A DNA stretch of 6,053 bases from an uncultured Ruminococcus sp. GTDB taxonomy: Bacteria > Bacillota_A > Clostridia > Oscillospirales > Acutalibacteraceae. The position numbers and the translations under genes were made by a program. Below the pieces are notes generated by a model that saw only the letters and a program-made list of their open reading frames with translations, made no database searches and had not been told where the DNA came from. Of the stretch, positions 1 to 6,053 are shown one piece after another; position 1 is the first letter of the stretch, and each line of letters starts with the position of its first letter. The stretch spans positions 1 to 6,053 of the forward strand of contig CACYEJ010000120.1 in the NCBI GenBank assembly GCA_902773395.1. Direction: 5' to 3'.

Positions 1-359
1 CAGCAGAGGAGAAAACGGTTTCCGAAAGCGTTGATACAATGGTTGACAGCGGTCTTGGCTTTTCATATTCCACTATGATGACAGGAACATGTACGGCATA
101 TACGGAGCTTGACGGCATTACTTCTACAGGTACAATTCCGAGAGTTGGTACAGTTGCGGTAAATCCTAATGTTATTCCTTACGGCACAAGGCTTTATATC
201 TGCTCGGCGGACGGCAGCTTTGTGTATGGTTATGCAGTTGCAGAGGATACAGGCTCGGCAGCTATGGCAGGAGATATTTTAGTTGACCTCTACATGAACT
301 CCGAAGAGGAGTGTGAGATGTTCGGCAGACAGGAATTGTGCATTTATTTTCTTGACTAA
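1..359 (+). CDS. 3D-domain cell-wall protein, C-terminal part (5' end outside window)
   Basis: The reading frame is open to the left edge (first full codon GCA at 3-5), so this is the C-terminal end of a longer protein; the ATG at 39 is probably internal. The visible part is almost entirely a 3D domain, the double-psi beta-barrel found in Firmicutes wall hydrolases and in RpfB/YabE- and YocH-like proteins. Signatures are TAYT near the start, then GTVAVNPNVIPYGTRLYI, AEDTG (Asp codon at 246) and VDLYM (Asp codon at 285), ending FGRQ..CIYFLD. Known members are secreted or wall-associated and act on peptidoglycan as lytic-transglycosylase-like enzymes. An upstream signal peptide and G5/DUF348 or LysM domains would be expected but cannot be seen. 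The first of the three Asp residues that name the family is Asn here (codon AAT at 162). A terminator follows 86 bases after the stop. The domain call is firm; the exact activity is inferred. Confidence 0.88.
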   Translation, partial: AEEKTVSESVDTMVDSGLGFSYSTMMTGTCTAYTELDGITSTGTIPRVGTVAVNPNVIPYGTRLYICSADGSFVYGYAVAEDTGSAAMAGDILVDLYMNSEEECEMFGRQELCIYFLD

Positions 360-445
360 GCAATTATGATAGATAACGTTAAGACGGCAAAGCGGAGCTT
401 ATGCGTTTGTCTGTTTTATTTGCAAAATGCAAAAGAATGATAAAA

Positions 446-485
446 AAAAGTACAGGCTTTTTTGAGGCTTGTACTTTTATTTTTT
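446..485 (+). terminator. Intrinsic terminator of the 3D-domain gene
   Basis: A 12-bp stem (446-457 pairing with 467-478, one G-U pair at 455/469) closes a 9-base loop. The T-run that begins in the 3' arm continues, broken by one A, to 485. It lies 86 bases after the stop at 359 and just before the next promoter, so it separates the two transcription units. The A-run at 442-449 would also let it work on the minus strand, but no minus-strand gene ends here. Confidence 0.88.
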
Positions 486-494
486 AAAATTGTG

Positions 495-523
495 TTTTCA
501 AATTCAGTTAGTTGTGATATAAT
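495..523 (+). promoter_or_regulatory. Promoter of the M18 aminopeptidase-nfo operon
   Basis: A perfect -10 TATAAT (518-523) is preceded by TG at 515-516, giving an extended -10 (TGaTATAAT). At 17-bp spacing the -35 is TTTTCA (495-500), matching 4 of 6 consensus bases. It starts 10 bases after the upstream terminator ends. Transcription would begin near 530, leaving an AT-rich leader of about 100 bases before the gene. I see no recognisable riboswitch or operator in that leader. Confidence 0.7.
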
Positions 524-618
524 AATCAAGGCGGATAGCTAACACTTTATTAAACATAGAAAATAATAACTTTAATATCATATTATTTTAATGCGAATAG
601 TCTTTAAATGTACAAAAT

Positions 619-625
619 GAAAGGG
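619..625 (+). promoter_or_regulatory. Ribosome binding site deciding the aminopeptidase start
   Basis: GAAAGGG is the only Shine-Dalgarno-like sequence ahead of three in-frame start candidates: TTG 627, ATG 630 and ATG 636. The first two lie 1 and 4 bases after it, which is too close. The ATG at 636 is 10 bases away and is the best-placed start. Confidence 0.6.
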
Positions 626-635
626 TTTGATGAAA

Positions 636-2054
636 ATGGCAGAAAAAGAAAAGCAGGAGAAGTCACAGGCAGCTCAGCTAAAGGAGAAGCTTGCAGCAAA
701 AAAGCCAAGCGGCGCTTTGAAATTGGATAAGGAGAAAATTGCGCTTGCAGATGAATTTTGCGAAGGCTATAAAAAATTTATCAATACAAGCAAGGTTGAG
801 CGTGAGGCTGTAAGAACTACTGAGCAGATTGCTCTTGAACACGGCTTCAAGAAATATGAGATAGGCAAAACCTATCAGCCGGGCGACAAGATTTACACAA
901 TCAATCGTGGTAAGAACATAGGTCTTGCAGTTATCGGAAAGAACGGTACAAAGAAAGGAGTAAGACTTGTTATTGCACATATTGATTCACCGAGGCTCGA
1001 CCTAAAGCCGAACCCTTTGTATGAGGCAAACGACCTTGCATTGTTCAAGACGCATTACTACGGCGGTATCAAGAAGTATCAGTGGACGGCAATTCCGCTT
1101 GCGCTGCATGGGAGAATTGTCCGTCTTGACGGTGAGATTGTTGATGTGTGCATTGGTGAGAATGACGATGAGCCGTGCTTCTGCGTGTCCGATTTGCTTC
1201 CGCATTTGGCAAGGGAACAGGTTACAAAACCAATGTCAAAGGTTTTCACTGGTGAGGATTTGAATGTGCTTATTGGCAGCCGTCCGTTTAATGACGATAA
1301 AGAGGCGGAGCAGGTTAAGCTTAATATTCTGAATATTTTGTTTGAAAAATATGGCATTATTGAAAGTGATTTTCTCTCGGCAGAGCTTGATCTTGTGCCG
1401 GCATTCAAGGCTAGAGATATCGGCTTTGACAGAAGTCTTATCGGTGCTTATGGTCATGATGACAAGGTGTGCGCATATCCGGGCGTAATGGCAGCAGTAA
1501 CGGTAGAAAACCCTGAGAGTACGTTTATCACTTTCCTATGCGACAAAGAAGAAATAGGCTCAGACGGCAACACCGGTATGCAGTCTGCTTTTCTCCGTGA
1601 TTTTATTGCTGATTTGGCTCAGGCAGACGGTGTGGAGTATCGCCACGTAATGGCAAAGTCAACCTGTCTTTCCGCTGATGTTAATGCAGCGTTTGACCCG
1701 AATTATGCAAGTGCTTTTGAGGGCAATAATGCAAGCTATCTTAATGGCGGCGTTATTATCACAAAGTATACTGGCAGCGGCGGAAAGTATGATACAAGCG
1801 ACGCTTCTGCCGAGTATATGGGACAGATTAGAAGAATGCTCCACAAAAAGGATATCCTCTGGCAGACAGGAGAGCTGGGCAAGGTAGATCTTGGCGGCGG
1901 CGGAACGATTGCAAAGTATATTGCTAATCTGAACGTTGATGTTGTGGATTTGGGAGTTCCGGTTCTTTCAATGCACGCACCGTTTGAGATTGTTTCAAAG
2001 GTAGATGTATATATGGCATATCTTGCATTTGTAGCATTTTTAGAGGAAGAATAA
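636..2054 (+). CDS. M18 family zinc aminopeptidase (aspartyl aminopeptidase type)
   Basis: This is a cytosolic di-zinc exopeptidase of 472 residues from the chosen ATG that removes N-terminal amino acids from peptides; many M18 enzymes prefer acidic residues. The expected metal and catalytic motifs are in order: AHIDSPRLDLKP (ligand His115), YGHDDKV (bridging Asp at 275 or 276), DKEEIGS (Glu305 and Glu306, catalytic base and ligand), SADVNAAFDP (Asp348) and LSMHAPFE (His447). The Gly-rich DLGGGGT segment near 418-424 is also typical. The length fits the family, and nothing is truncated. The first 30 or so residues are rich in Lys, Glu and Ala and probably form a charged helix. The start at 636 is chosen from the RBS spacing; ATG 630 or TTG 627 would add two or three residues. 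Only 49 bases with no terminator separate it from nfo, so the two are probably cotranscribed. Family is certain; substrate preference is not shown by the sequence. Confidence 0.95.
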   Translation: MAEKEKQEKSQAAQLKEKLAAKKPSGALKLDKEKIALADEFCEGYKKFINTSKVEREAVRTTEQIALEHGFKKYEIGKTYQPGDKIYTINRGKNIGLAVIGKNGTKKGVRLVIAHIDSPRLDLKPNPLYEANDLALFKTHYYGGIKKYQWTAIPLALHGRIVRLDGEIVDVCIGENDDEPCFCVSDLLPHLAREQVTKPMSKVFTGEDLNVLIGSRPFNDDKEAEQVKLNILNILFEKYGIIESDFLSAELDLVPAFKARDIGFDRSLIGAYGHDDKVCAYPGVMAAVTVENPESTFITFLCDKEEIGSDGNTGMQSAFLRDFIADLAQADGVEYRHVMAKSTCLSADVNAAFDPNYASAFEGNNASYLNGGVIITKYTGSGGKYDTSDASAEYMGQIRRMLHKKDILWQTGELGKVDLGGGGTIAKYIANLNVDVVDLGVPVLSMHAPFEIVSKVDVYMAYLAFVAFLEEE

Positions 2055-2085
2055 TAATTTGTATATTTTGAAATTAACTGCACAA

Positions 2086-2091
2086 AAGGAG
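2086..2091 (+). promoter_or_regulatory. nfo ribosome binding site with long spacing
   Basis: AAGGAG is a strong Shine-Dalgarno sequence, but it sits 12 bases before the nfo ATG at 2104, longer than usual. An earlier in-frame ATG at 2092 touches the RBS directly and is closed after two Asn codons by TAA at 2101-2103, immediately before the nfo ATG. That stop rules out any start for nfo upstream of 2104. Confidence 0.7.
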
Positions 2092-2103
2092 ATGAATAAT
2101 TAA

Positions 2104-2937
2104 ATGCTAACTATAGGCTGTCACCTGTCTGCGTCTAAAGGCTTTCTTCATATGGGCAAAGAGGCTGTGTCGCTAGGTGCAAATACATTCCAGTTTTTTA
2201 CACGCAATCCACGAGGCTTTAAGGTGAAAGACCTTGACGTTGAGGATTGCAAGGCTTTTGTAGAGTATTGGCAGCAGCACGGCGGCGGTAAGATTATCGC
2301 TCATGCACCGTATACGCTCAATGCCTGCTCGGCAGACGAGAAAACTCGTGAGCTTGCTCATATGATTATGTCTGATGATTTGGCTAGGCTTGAAAATGTT
2401 CCGGGCAATTATTACAACTTTCACCCCGGCAGTCACGTCAAACAGGGCGTTGAAGTCGGCACTGATTATATTGTAAAGCTTCTTAACGAGATAATTACCC
2501 CCGAACAGCAAACTACAGTTCTCCTTGAAACTATGGCAGGCAAGGGCAGCGAAATCGGCAGAACATTTGAAGAGCTGAAAACAATTATTGATAGGGTAGA
2601 CTGTAAGGAGAAAATCGGCGTTTGTCTGGACTCTTGCCATATCTTTGACGGCGGCTACGATATTGTGAATGACCTTGACGGAGTGTTTGAACAGTTTGAC
2701 AAGATTATTGGTCTTGATAAGCTTTTTGCAATTCATCTGAACGACAGCAAAAATCCTATAGGAAGTCATAAGGACAGACATGAGCTTATCGGCAAGGGCA
2801 ATATCGGAATGCAGGCGATTACTGCGTTTATCAATCACCCGGCTGTAAGAAATCTTCCGATAGTTCTCGAAACTCCGAACGACCTCCCCGGATATAAAGA
2901 GGAGATTGCAATGCTCAGAGAGGTTTATCAGAATTAA
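2104..2937 (+). CDS. nfo: Deoxyribonuclease IV (endonuclease IV, AP endonuclease)
   Basis: This is a base-excision-repair enzyme that cuts the DNA backbone 5' to abasic sites and also clears damaged 3' ends, using three zinc ions in a TIM barrel. The protein has 277 residues, normal for the family. All nine zinc ligands known from E. coli Nfo can be placed: His67 (AHAPY), His107 (FHPGSH), Glu142 (LLETMAGKG), Asp176 and His179 (CLDSCH), His211 (HLNDSK), Asp224 and His226 (KDRHE) and Glu256 (LETP). Other signatures include [10 protein letters not shown] at the start, [13 protein letters not shown], and ELIGKGNIG. An in-frame stop directly before ATG 2104 fixes the start. It is the second gene of a likely operon with the M18 aminopeptidase and ends at a terminator shared with the convergent acyltransferase. 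Nothing is missing or frameshifted, so it should be active. Confidence 0.97.
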   Translation: MLTIGCHLSASKGFLHMGKEAVSLGANTFQFFTRNPRGFKVKDLDVEDCKAFVEYWQQHGGGKIIAHAPYTLNACSADEKTRELAHMIMSDDLARLENVPGNYYNFHPGSHVKQGVEVGTDYIVKLLNEIITPEQQTTVLLETMAGKGSEIGRTFEELKTIIDRVDCKEKIGVCLDSCHIFDGGYDIVNDLDGVFEQFDKIIGLDKLFAIHLNDSKNPIGSHKDRHELIGKGNIGMQAITAFINHPAVRNLPIVLETPNDLPGYKEEIAMLREVYQN

Positions 2938-2949
2938 TTATAAAAAATT

Positions 2950-2984
2950 AAGGGAACTGCCTTTGTAGGTTAGTTCCCTTTTTT
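2950..2984. terminator. Bidirectional terminator shared by nfo and the acyltransferase
   Basis: The stem pairs 2950-2959 with 2971-2980 (AAGGGAACT plus one G-U), then 2960-2962 with 2967-2969 across a bulged T at 2970, closing a 4-base loop. Six T (2979-2984) follow on the plus strand, ending nfo 13 bases after its stop. On the minus strand the hairpin is followed by AA and six T (complement of 2942-2947), so it also serves the convergent gene. The stop and last codons of that gene (2970-2980) lie inside the hairpin. Confidence 0.88.
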
Positions 2985-4040
2985 AATACGTTTTGCGAGC
3001 AGCTTTGACGTGCCGTCCGATACAAACAGACATATTACCGAAAGTGCAGTCACCATTAGCAGATACAGTGCCAATGAATATTTTTCTCCTAAATCTGCCC
3101 ATTGCTCTTTTGTAAACAGATGATATACTATAGTGTGGCATAAGTAAACCGCTAAGCTTAGTTTTCCCAGAAAATACACAAATTTGTTGTTCAGAAAAGC
3201 AACTGATGTCTTTTCGCTCAGCGATATTGCAACACCCACCACAAGAATTAACAGTATGGATAATTCCATTGTCCTGTCTAGTTCCTTGTACAAATAGGTA
3301 AATGTTGCCAAATAACATATTGCTTCGGCTGTTAAAAGCAGTTTCCGGCTGAATTTTTCGATTACACCAGATTCCAATACGGCATAGACTACCGTTCCGA
3401 GAGATATTTCCGCAAAGGCTCTCAGATTGCACAGCCAAACAACATTTGCTTTGTCTTCGAAAACGTTTAAGGTACTGCATTTTTTGTACACAAAACAAAT
3501 CAGTGCGGTTGATATCACAGGGGCGATGAAGCACGAATAAAGCTTTCTCTGCTTAATGATAATCGGCGCAAGCAGAAACATTACTATAATCATTGACGAG
3601 AGATACCACTCAACCATTAGCCACGGCGAACCATTGAACCCGAACATTCTCAAAAGAAAGAAATTAGGTATTGCGGTTATCAGTTTGACTAACCATTGCT
3701 TTATTGATAAATTAAGGTATGGAATCCATAATGCCACAGTTAAAATAAATACAAATACGTGATATCTGAAAAAAGAAAAATATTTTTTCTTGATGAAAAG
3801 CAAGCTTTTTTTTATAACATCAGCGTTATTTTTTGCGTCAATCCTGCTGAGTGTTTTTGACATATAATATCCCGATACAATAAAGAAGAATTCCACAGCA
3901 AGATAACCTCTGTTGAAAATTGCGTGCGGAAATTTTGTGTAGCCGTAAAAATGATATACGGCAACAGACACAGCAAAGAAAAATTTGAGCAAATCAATTT
4001 TTCCGTTTCGTTTTGAAGAAGTAGAGAGAGTTTTTCCCAT
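2970..4040 (-). CDS. Acyltransferase-3 family integral membrane protein (OafA/YrhL-like)
   Basis: This 356-residue polytopic membrane protein has about ten hydrophobic segments (for example around 17-34, 46-60, 91-108, 145-162, 168-186, 207-222, 232-251, 258-275, 287-307 and 322-341). The family moves acyl groups, often acetyl, onto sugars of surface polysaccharides, peptidoglycan or small molecules. Motifs seen are KIDLLKFFFAVSVAVYHF with the conserved His30, RGYLAVEFFFIVSGYYM (44-60), SPW..VEWYLSSM (138-150) and LGKLSLAVYLCH near 291-302. In the family's R-x10-H motif the Arg position is Lys19 here. No periplasmic SGNH domain is fused. Minus-strand GAGG (4050-4053) lies 9 bases before the ATG and supports this start. 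It has its own promoter and shares its terminator with nfo. Its acceptor cannot be read from sequence; no glycosyltransferase or capsule gene is adjacent. The N-terminal half is notably AT-rich, which may simply reflect hydrophobic codons (Phe, Ile, Lys). Confidence 0.9.
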   Translation of the reverse strand: MGKTLSTSSKRNGKIDLLKFFFAVSVAVYHFYGYTKFPHAIFNRGYLAVEFFFIVSGYYMSKTLSRIDAKNNADVIKKSLLFIKKKYFSFFRYHVFVFILTVALWIPYLNLSIKQWLVKLITAIPNFFLLRMFGFNGSPWLMVEWYLSSMIIVMFLLAPIIIKQRKLYSCFIAPVISTALICFVYKKCSTLNVFEDKANVVWLCNLRAFAEISLGTVVYAVLESGVIEKFSRKLLLTAEAICYLATFTYLYKELDRTMELSILLILVVGVAISLSEKTSVAFLNNKFVYFLGKLSLAVYLCHTIVYHLFTKEQWADLGEKYSLALYLLMVTALSVICLFVSDGTSKLLAKRIKKGN

Positions 4041-4076
4041 AGTATCTTACCTCGATTGTTAAGATGCAGCTTTTTA

Positions 4077-4106
4077 AGTTTAACATAATATTGGATTATC
4101 TGTCAA
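4077..4106 (-). promoter_or_regulatory. Promoter of the acyltransferase gene
   Basis: Read on the minus strand, a perfect -35 TTGACA (4106-4101) is followed at 18-bp spacing by -10 TAAACT (4082-4077, 4 of 6), with TG one base upstream of it as an extended -10. Transcription would start near 4070, giving a leader of about 30 bases containing the GAGG ribosome binding site. It lies downstream of the murE-type terminator, so the acyltransferase is transcribed independently. Confidence 0.7.
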
Positions 4107-4117
4107 TTGATTGTAAT

Positions 4118-4148
4118 AAAAAAAACTCCGCCTTTACAACGGAGTTTT
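4118..4148 (-). terminator. Intrinsic terminator of the MurE-like gene
   Basis: A perfect 9-bp stem (4122-4130 with 4140-4148, AAAACTCCG against CGGAGTTTT) closes a 9-base loop. On the minus strand it runs into eight T (complement of 4118-4125). It lies 50 bases after the ligase stop at 4199 and before the acyltransferase promoter. Confidence 0.9.
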
Positions 4149-4198
4149 CCACTTTATAAAAATGTAATGTTGAAAACTTAATGGATAAAATCAGAATA

Positions 4199-5656
4199 TT
4201 ATTTATTCTCCGCAAGTATTTCTGCAATAAGTTCTCTTTCGTCCATATGATATTTTACGCCTTTAATCTCCTGATAATCCTCGTGTCCCTTACCGGCAAG
4301 CACGATAATATCCCCCTGTTGTGCATTGTTTATGCAGTAGCGGATTGCGTCCTTTCGGTTTGGCACAACAACGTATTTTCCGCTTGTCTTTGCCAAGCCA
4401 ATCTCAATGTCGGCAATGATATCCATTACGTCCTCAAATCGTGAATTGTCCTCGGTTACAACAGATAAGTCGCTGTACTTGCCCGACATCTCGCCCATTT
4501 CGTAGCGGCGGATTTTCGGACGATTGCCGCCGGCACCAAACATTGTAATCAGGCGGTTCGGGTTGTACTTTCTTAATGTTGTCAATACGTTTTCCATACT
4601 AAGTGCGTTGTGTGCGTAGTCGATAAGCAGAGTGAAATCATCGCTGACGTGTACCGGCTCAACTCTGCCCTTGACCTTGACGCTTTCAAGTCCTTTCAGG
4701 ATAGCCTCTTTGTCCGCTGCGCAGTGACGACATACCGAAATTGCAGCCAACGCATTATATATGTTGAATTTTCCGGGAATACCCACATTGACCTTGTAGC
4801 TGGCATAACCGCCTAAATCAAAGCTTACGCCCAAAAAGCCCGGACGCCTTGTAAGCTCGCCGTTTGCAGCGGATACATCGCAGCCCTCGCTGAATCCGAA
4901 TGTTTCAATCTCACACTCAGCGTCATTCTTAACGCTCTCAAAAACCTGACTGTCACGGTTGAGAAGTCCAAGCTTGCATTGCTTAAACAGCAGCTTCTTG
5001 CAGTTTAAGTATTCTTCCATGCTTGCGTGTTCGCCGTCACCAATGTGGTCATCTGAGAAATTTGTAAATACGCCGAAGTCAAAGTCAATTGCGTCTGTTC
5101 TGTGCCACTTCAAGCCGAGCGATGACGCTTCAATTACAAACGCTTTGCAGCCCTCGTCAACCATTTTGCGAAGTGCCTGCTGTATCTCAAATGATTCCGG
5201 AGTAGTATTGTTTGTCTTGTATATTGTATCTCCTATAACAATACCTAGTGTGCCGATTGTTCCTGTTTTAATGCCGCCTGCCTGCAAAATCGACTGAATC
5301 ATACACGCTGTTGTTGTTTTGCCCTTTGTGCCTGTCAATGCAATTGAGATAAGTTCCTTTGCCGGATGACCGAAGTAATTCGCCGAGAGCTTTGCAAGCG
5401 CTGCCCTTGTGTCGGCTACCTTAATTACGGTAACGCCCTTTAAATCAAGCTCATCGCTGAGTACAACTGCTGCTGCGCCGCTGTCTGCTGCTGATTGAGC
5501 AAATTTGTGCGCGTCAACATTGTAGCCCTTTAAACAAACAAATACATCTCCCGACTGCACCTTTCGTGAATCATATACAAGCTTTTCAACAGTGATATCA
5601 GTATCGCCGGAAAGCACGGAGTATTCAATATCATTTAGTAATTCCAATAGCTTCAT
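4199..5656 (-). CDS. murE: MurE-type Mur ligase (UDP-MurNAc-L-Ala-D-Glu:meso-DAP ligase-like), non-canonical form
   Basis: This cytosolic ATP-dependent ligase would add the third amino acid to the peptidoglycan stem peptide. At 485 residues it has the usual three domains: UDP-binding N-terminus (YDSRKVQSGDVFVCLKG, 28-44), ATP domain with P-loop TGTKGKTT (108-115), and C-terminal amino-acid domain. The seven residues invariant in Mur ligases are all present: Lys113, Glu176, His204, Asn298, Asn301, Arg331 and Asp346. Lys220 fits the carbamylated lysine. The C-terminus has GKGHED (455-460) and DNSR (403-406) where DAP-adding enzymes have DNPR; the Arg (406) that contacts DAP is kept, so meso-DAP is the best guess. 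The usual E.SSH motif reads EASSL (176-180), and GGNRPKIRRYEMG replaces the common GGDRDKGKRP.MG. Minus-strand AAAGGAG (5673-5667) lies 10 bases before the ATG. No dcw gene is adjacent, so it may be a second MurE-like copy. Ligase family certain; exact substrate less so. Confidence 0.92.
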   Translation of the reverse strand: MKLLELLNDIEYSVLSGDTDITVEKLVYDSRKVQSGDVFVCLKGYNVDAHKFAQSAADSGAAAVVLSDELDLKGVTVIKVADTRAALAKLSANYFGHPAKELISIALTGTKGKTTTACMIQSILQAGGIKTGTIGTLGIVIGDTIYKTNNTTPESFEIQQALRKMVDEGCKAFVIEASSLGLKWHRTDAIDFDFGVFTNFSDDHIGDGEHASMEEYLNCKKLLFKQCKLGLLNRDSQVFESVKNDAECEIETFGFSEGCDVSAANGELTRRPGFLGVSFDLGGYASYKVNVGIPGKFNIYNALAAISVCRHCAADKEAILKGLESVKVKGRVEPVHVSDDFTLLIDYAHNALSMENVLTTLRKYNPNRLITMFGAGGNRPKIRRYEMGEMSGKYSDLSVVTEDNSRFEDVMDIIADIEIGLAKTSGKYVVVPNRKDAIRYCINNAQQGDIIVLAGKGHEDYQEIKGVKYHMDERELIAEILAENK

Positions 5657-5798
5657 TGTAAGATAGCTCCTTTATAATATGGTTGATTTATATGCTGCTT
5701 TATATTTTATGGTGAATCAATTTGTTTCATACATTTTTAAACAGTTTCTTCTATGTAATTATTTCAGAAATGTTTTTGTGATAATATAGGTATATTAG

Positions 5799-5836
5799 GC
5801 GATAAGTTTATAAATGGCTGAATTGTAAATTATCGC
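5799..5836. repeat. Imperfect inverted repeat (hairpin) in the AT-rich spacer
   Basis: GCGATAA (5799-5805) pairs exactly with TTATCGC (5830-5836). After one bulged G at 5806, 5807-5813 pairs with 5823-5829 (one G-T), closing a 9-base loop. No T-run follows on either strand, so it is not a standard terminator. It could be a protein-binding site, a leader structure or chance; the function is unknown. Confidence 0.4.
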
Positions 5837-5983
5837 TAAAATAAACTCTTAATTACTGAATAATTTAAAGAAATCTATAGTATAAATGTGTATAAAATAT
5901 AAAGACTAAACGGCAATAATATGATGATTTTTCATAGCTGAATTAAAATCTGCATAATAAAAAAATAAATTTATAAAAAGTAC

Positions 5984-6012
5984 TTGAAAAAATTTGTGTA
6001 ATGTTATACAAT
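5984..6012 (+). promoter_or_regulatory. Strong plus-strand promoter reading out of the window
   Basis: TTGAAA (5984-5989) and TACAAT (6007-6012) are separated by exactly 17 bases, each 5 of 6 to consensus, in AT-rich surroundings. Transcription would start near 6019. A possible coding start, ATG at 6034 (M-K-M-L-L-Y to the edge), lies 10 bases after GGAAG (6019-6023). Six codons are too few to call a gene, and that RBS would sit at the very 5' end of the transcript. The target is probably a gene or RNA beginning at or beyond the right edge. Confidence 0.72.
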
Positions 6013-6053
6013 AATAGTGGAAGAAAGTCTGAAATGAAAATGTTGCTTTATAA

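Larger units (their letters stand above)
5657..6053. other. AT-rich gene-free region between divergent transcription units
   Basis: These 397 bases have no open frame I can support on either strand. The left end carries the ribosome binding site of the MurE-like gene (5667-5673). I could not find a convincing promoter for that gene: TTGATT (5720-5715, minus strand) is a possible -35, but no good -10 stands at the right distance. The middle has an imperfect hairpin (5799-5836). The right end has a plus-strand promoter (5984-6012). Base composition is far more AT-rich than the genes. Confidence 0.7.

Noticed and set aside
419..433. Small palindrome TTTGCA-AAA-TGCAAA between the 3D-domain gene and its terminator
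   Set aside because: It has only six pairs and a 3-base loop, with no T-run. The real terminator follows at 446, and no function can be supported.
2173..2838. A 221-codon open frame on the minus strand opposite nfo
   Set aside because: It lies wholly inside nfo, which has all nine zinc ligands. Its translation resembles no family, and there is no ribosome binding site of note. It is a shadow frame.
2983..3534. A 183-codon minus-strand frame overlapping the acyltransferase gene
   Set aside because: It is the same strand in another frame, and its Cys/Arg-rich translation has no domain. The acyltransferase frame has clear motifs and membrane segments.
4181..4444. An 87-codon plus-strand frame over the 3' end of the MurE-like gene
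   Set aside because: It is antisense to the conserved GKGHED and DNSR region of the ligase, with no ribosome binding site or promoter.
5817..5944. Repeat of GCTGAATT at 5817-5824 and 5937-5944 with partly similar flanks
   Set aside because: An 8-base match with weak flanking similarity is easily expected by chance in AT-rich DNA. There is no regular spacing or third copy.
1..6053. Possible defence system, mobile element, CRISPR array or biosynthetic cluster
   Set aside because: All five genes belong to well-known families, are intact within the window and sit in mostly separate transcription units. I found no direct-repeat array, transposase, integrase, attachment site or toxin-antitoxin pair.

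Overview
The window looks like chromosomal housekeeping DNA from a low-to-moderate GC Gram-positive anaerobe of the class Clostridia, most likely in the Ruminococcaceae/Oscillospiraceae or a close relative. This is inferred from AGGAG-type ribosome binding sites, strong TTGACA/TATAAT-like promoters, AT-rich spacers, hairpin plus T-tract terminators, and protein types (3D-domain wall protein, short-form M18 aminopeptidase, endonuclease IV, MurE-type ligase). The lineage is an inference; no rRNA or other marker is present.

Layout from left to right. Positions 1-359 hold the 3' end of a 3D-domain cell-wall protein on the plus strand, followed by an intrinsic terminator (446-485). A promoter with an extended -10 (495-523) then opens a probable two-gene plus-strand operon: an M18 zinc aminopeptidase (636-2054) and the AP endonuclease nfo (2104-2937). 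This operon converges on a minus-strand acyltransferase-3 membrane protein (2970-4040). The two share one bidirectional terminator hairpin (2950-2984), which contains the last codons and stop of the acyltransferase. The acyltransferase has its own promoter with a perfect TTGACA (4077-4106). Just beyond that lies the terminator (4118-4148) of a minus-strand MurE-like ligase (4199-5656). The last 397 bases (5657-6053) are very AT-rich, contain no gene I can support, and end in a good plus-strand promoter (5984-6012) that reads out of the window.

Functionally, three of the five genes concern the cell envelope: the 3D-domain hydrolase-like protein, the membrane acyltransferase and the Mur ligase. 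The other two are a general peptidase and a DNA base-excision repair enzyme. Only the aminopeptidase and nfo look cotranscribed; the rest are separate transcription units, so no single multi-gene system is evident. I see no mobile element, CRISPR array, tRNA, rRNA or phage gene. The point most worth following up is the MurE-like ligase. It keeps the general Mur-ligase catalytic residues but departs from canonical MurE in two motifs, and no cell-division or wall (dcw) gene lies beside it in this window.
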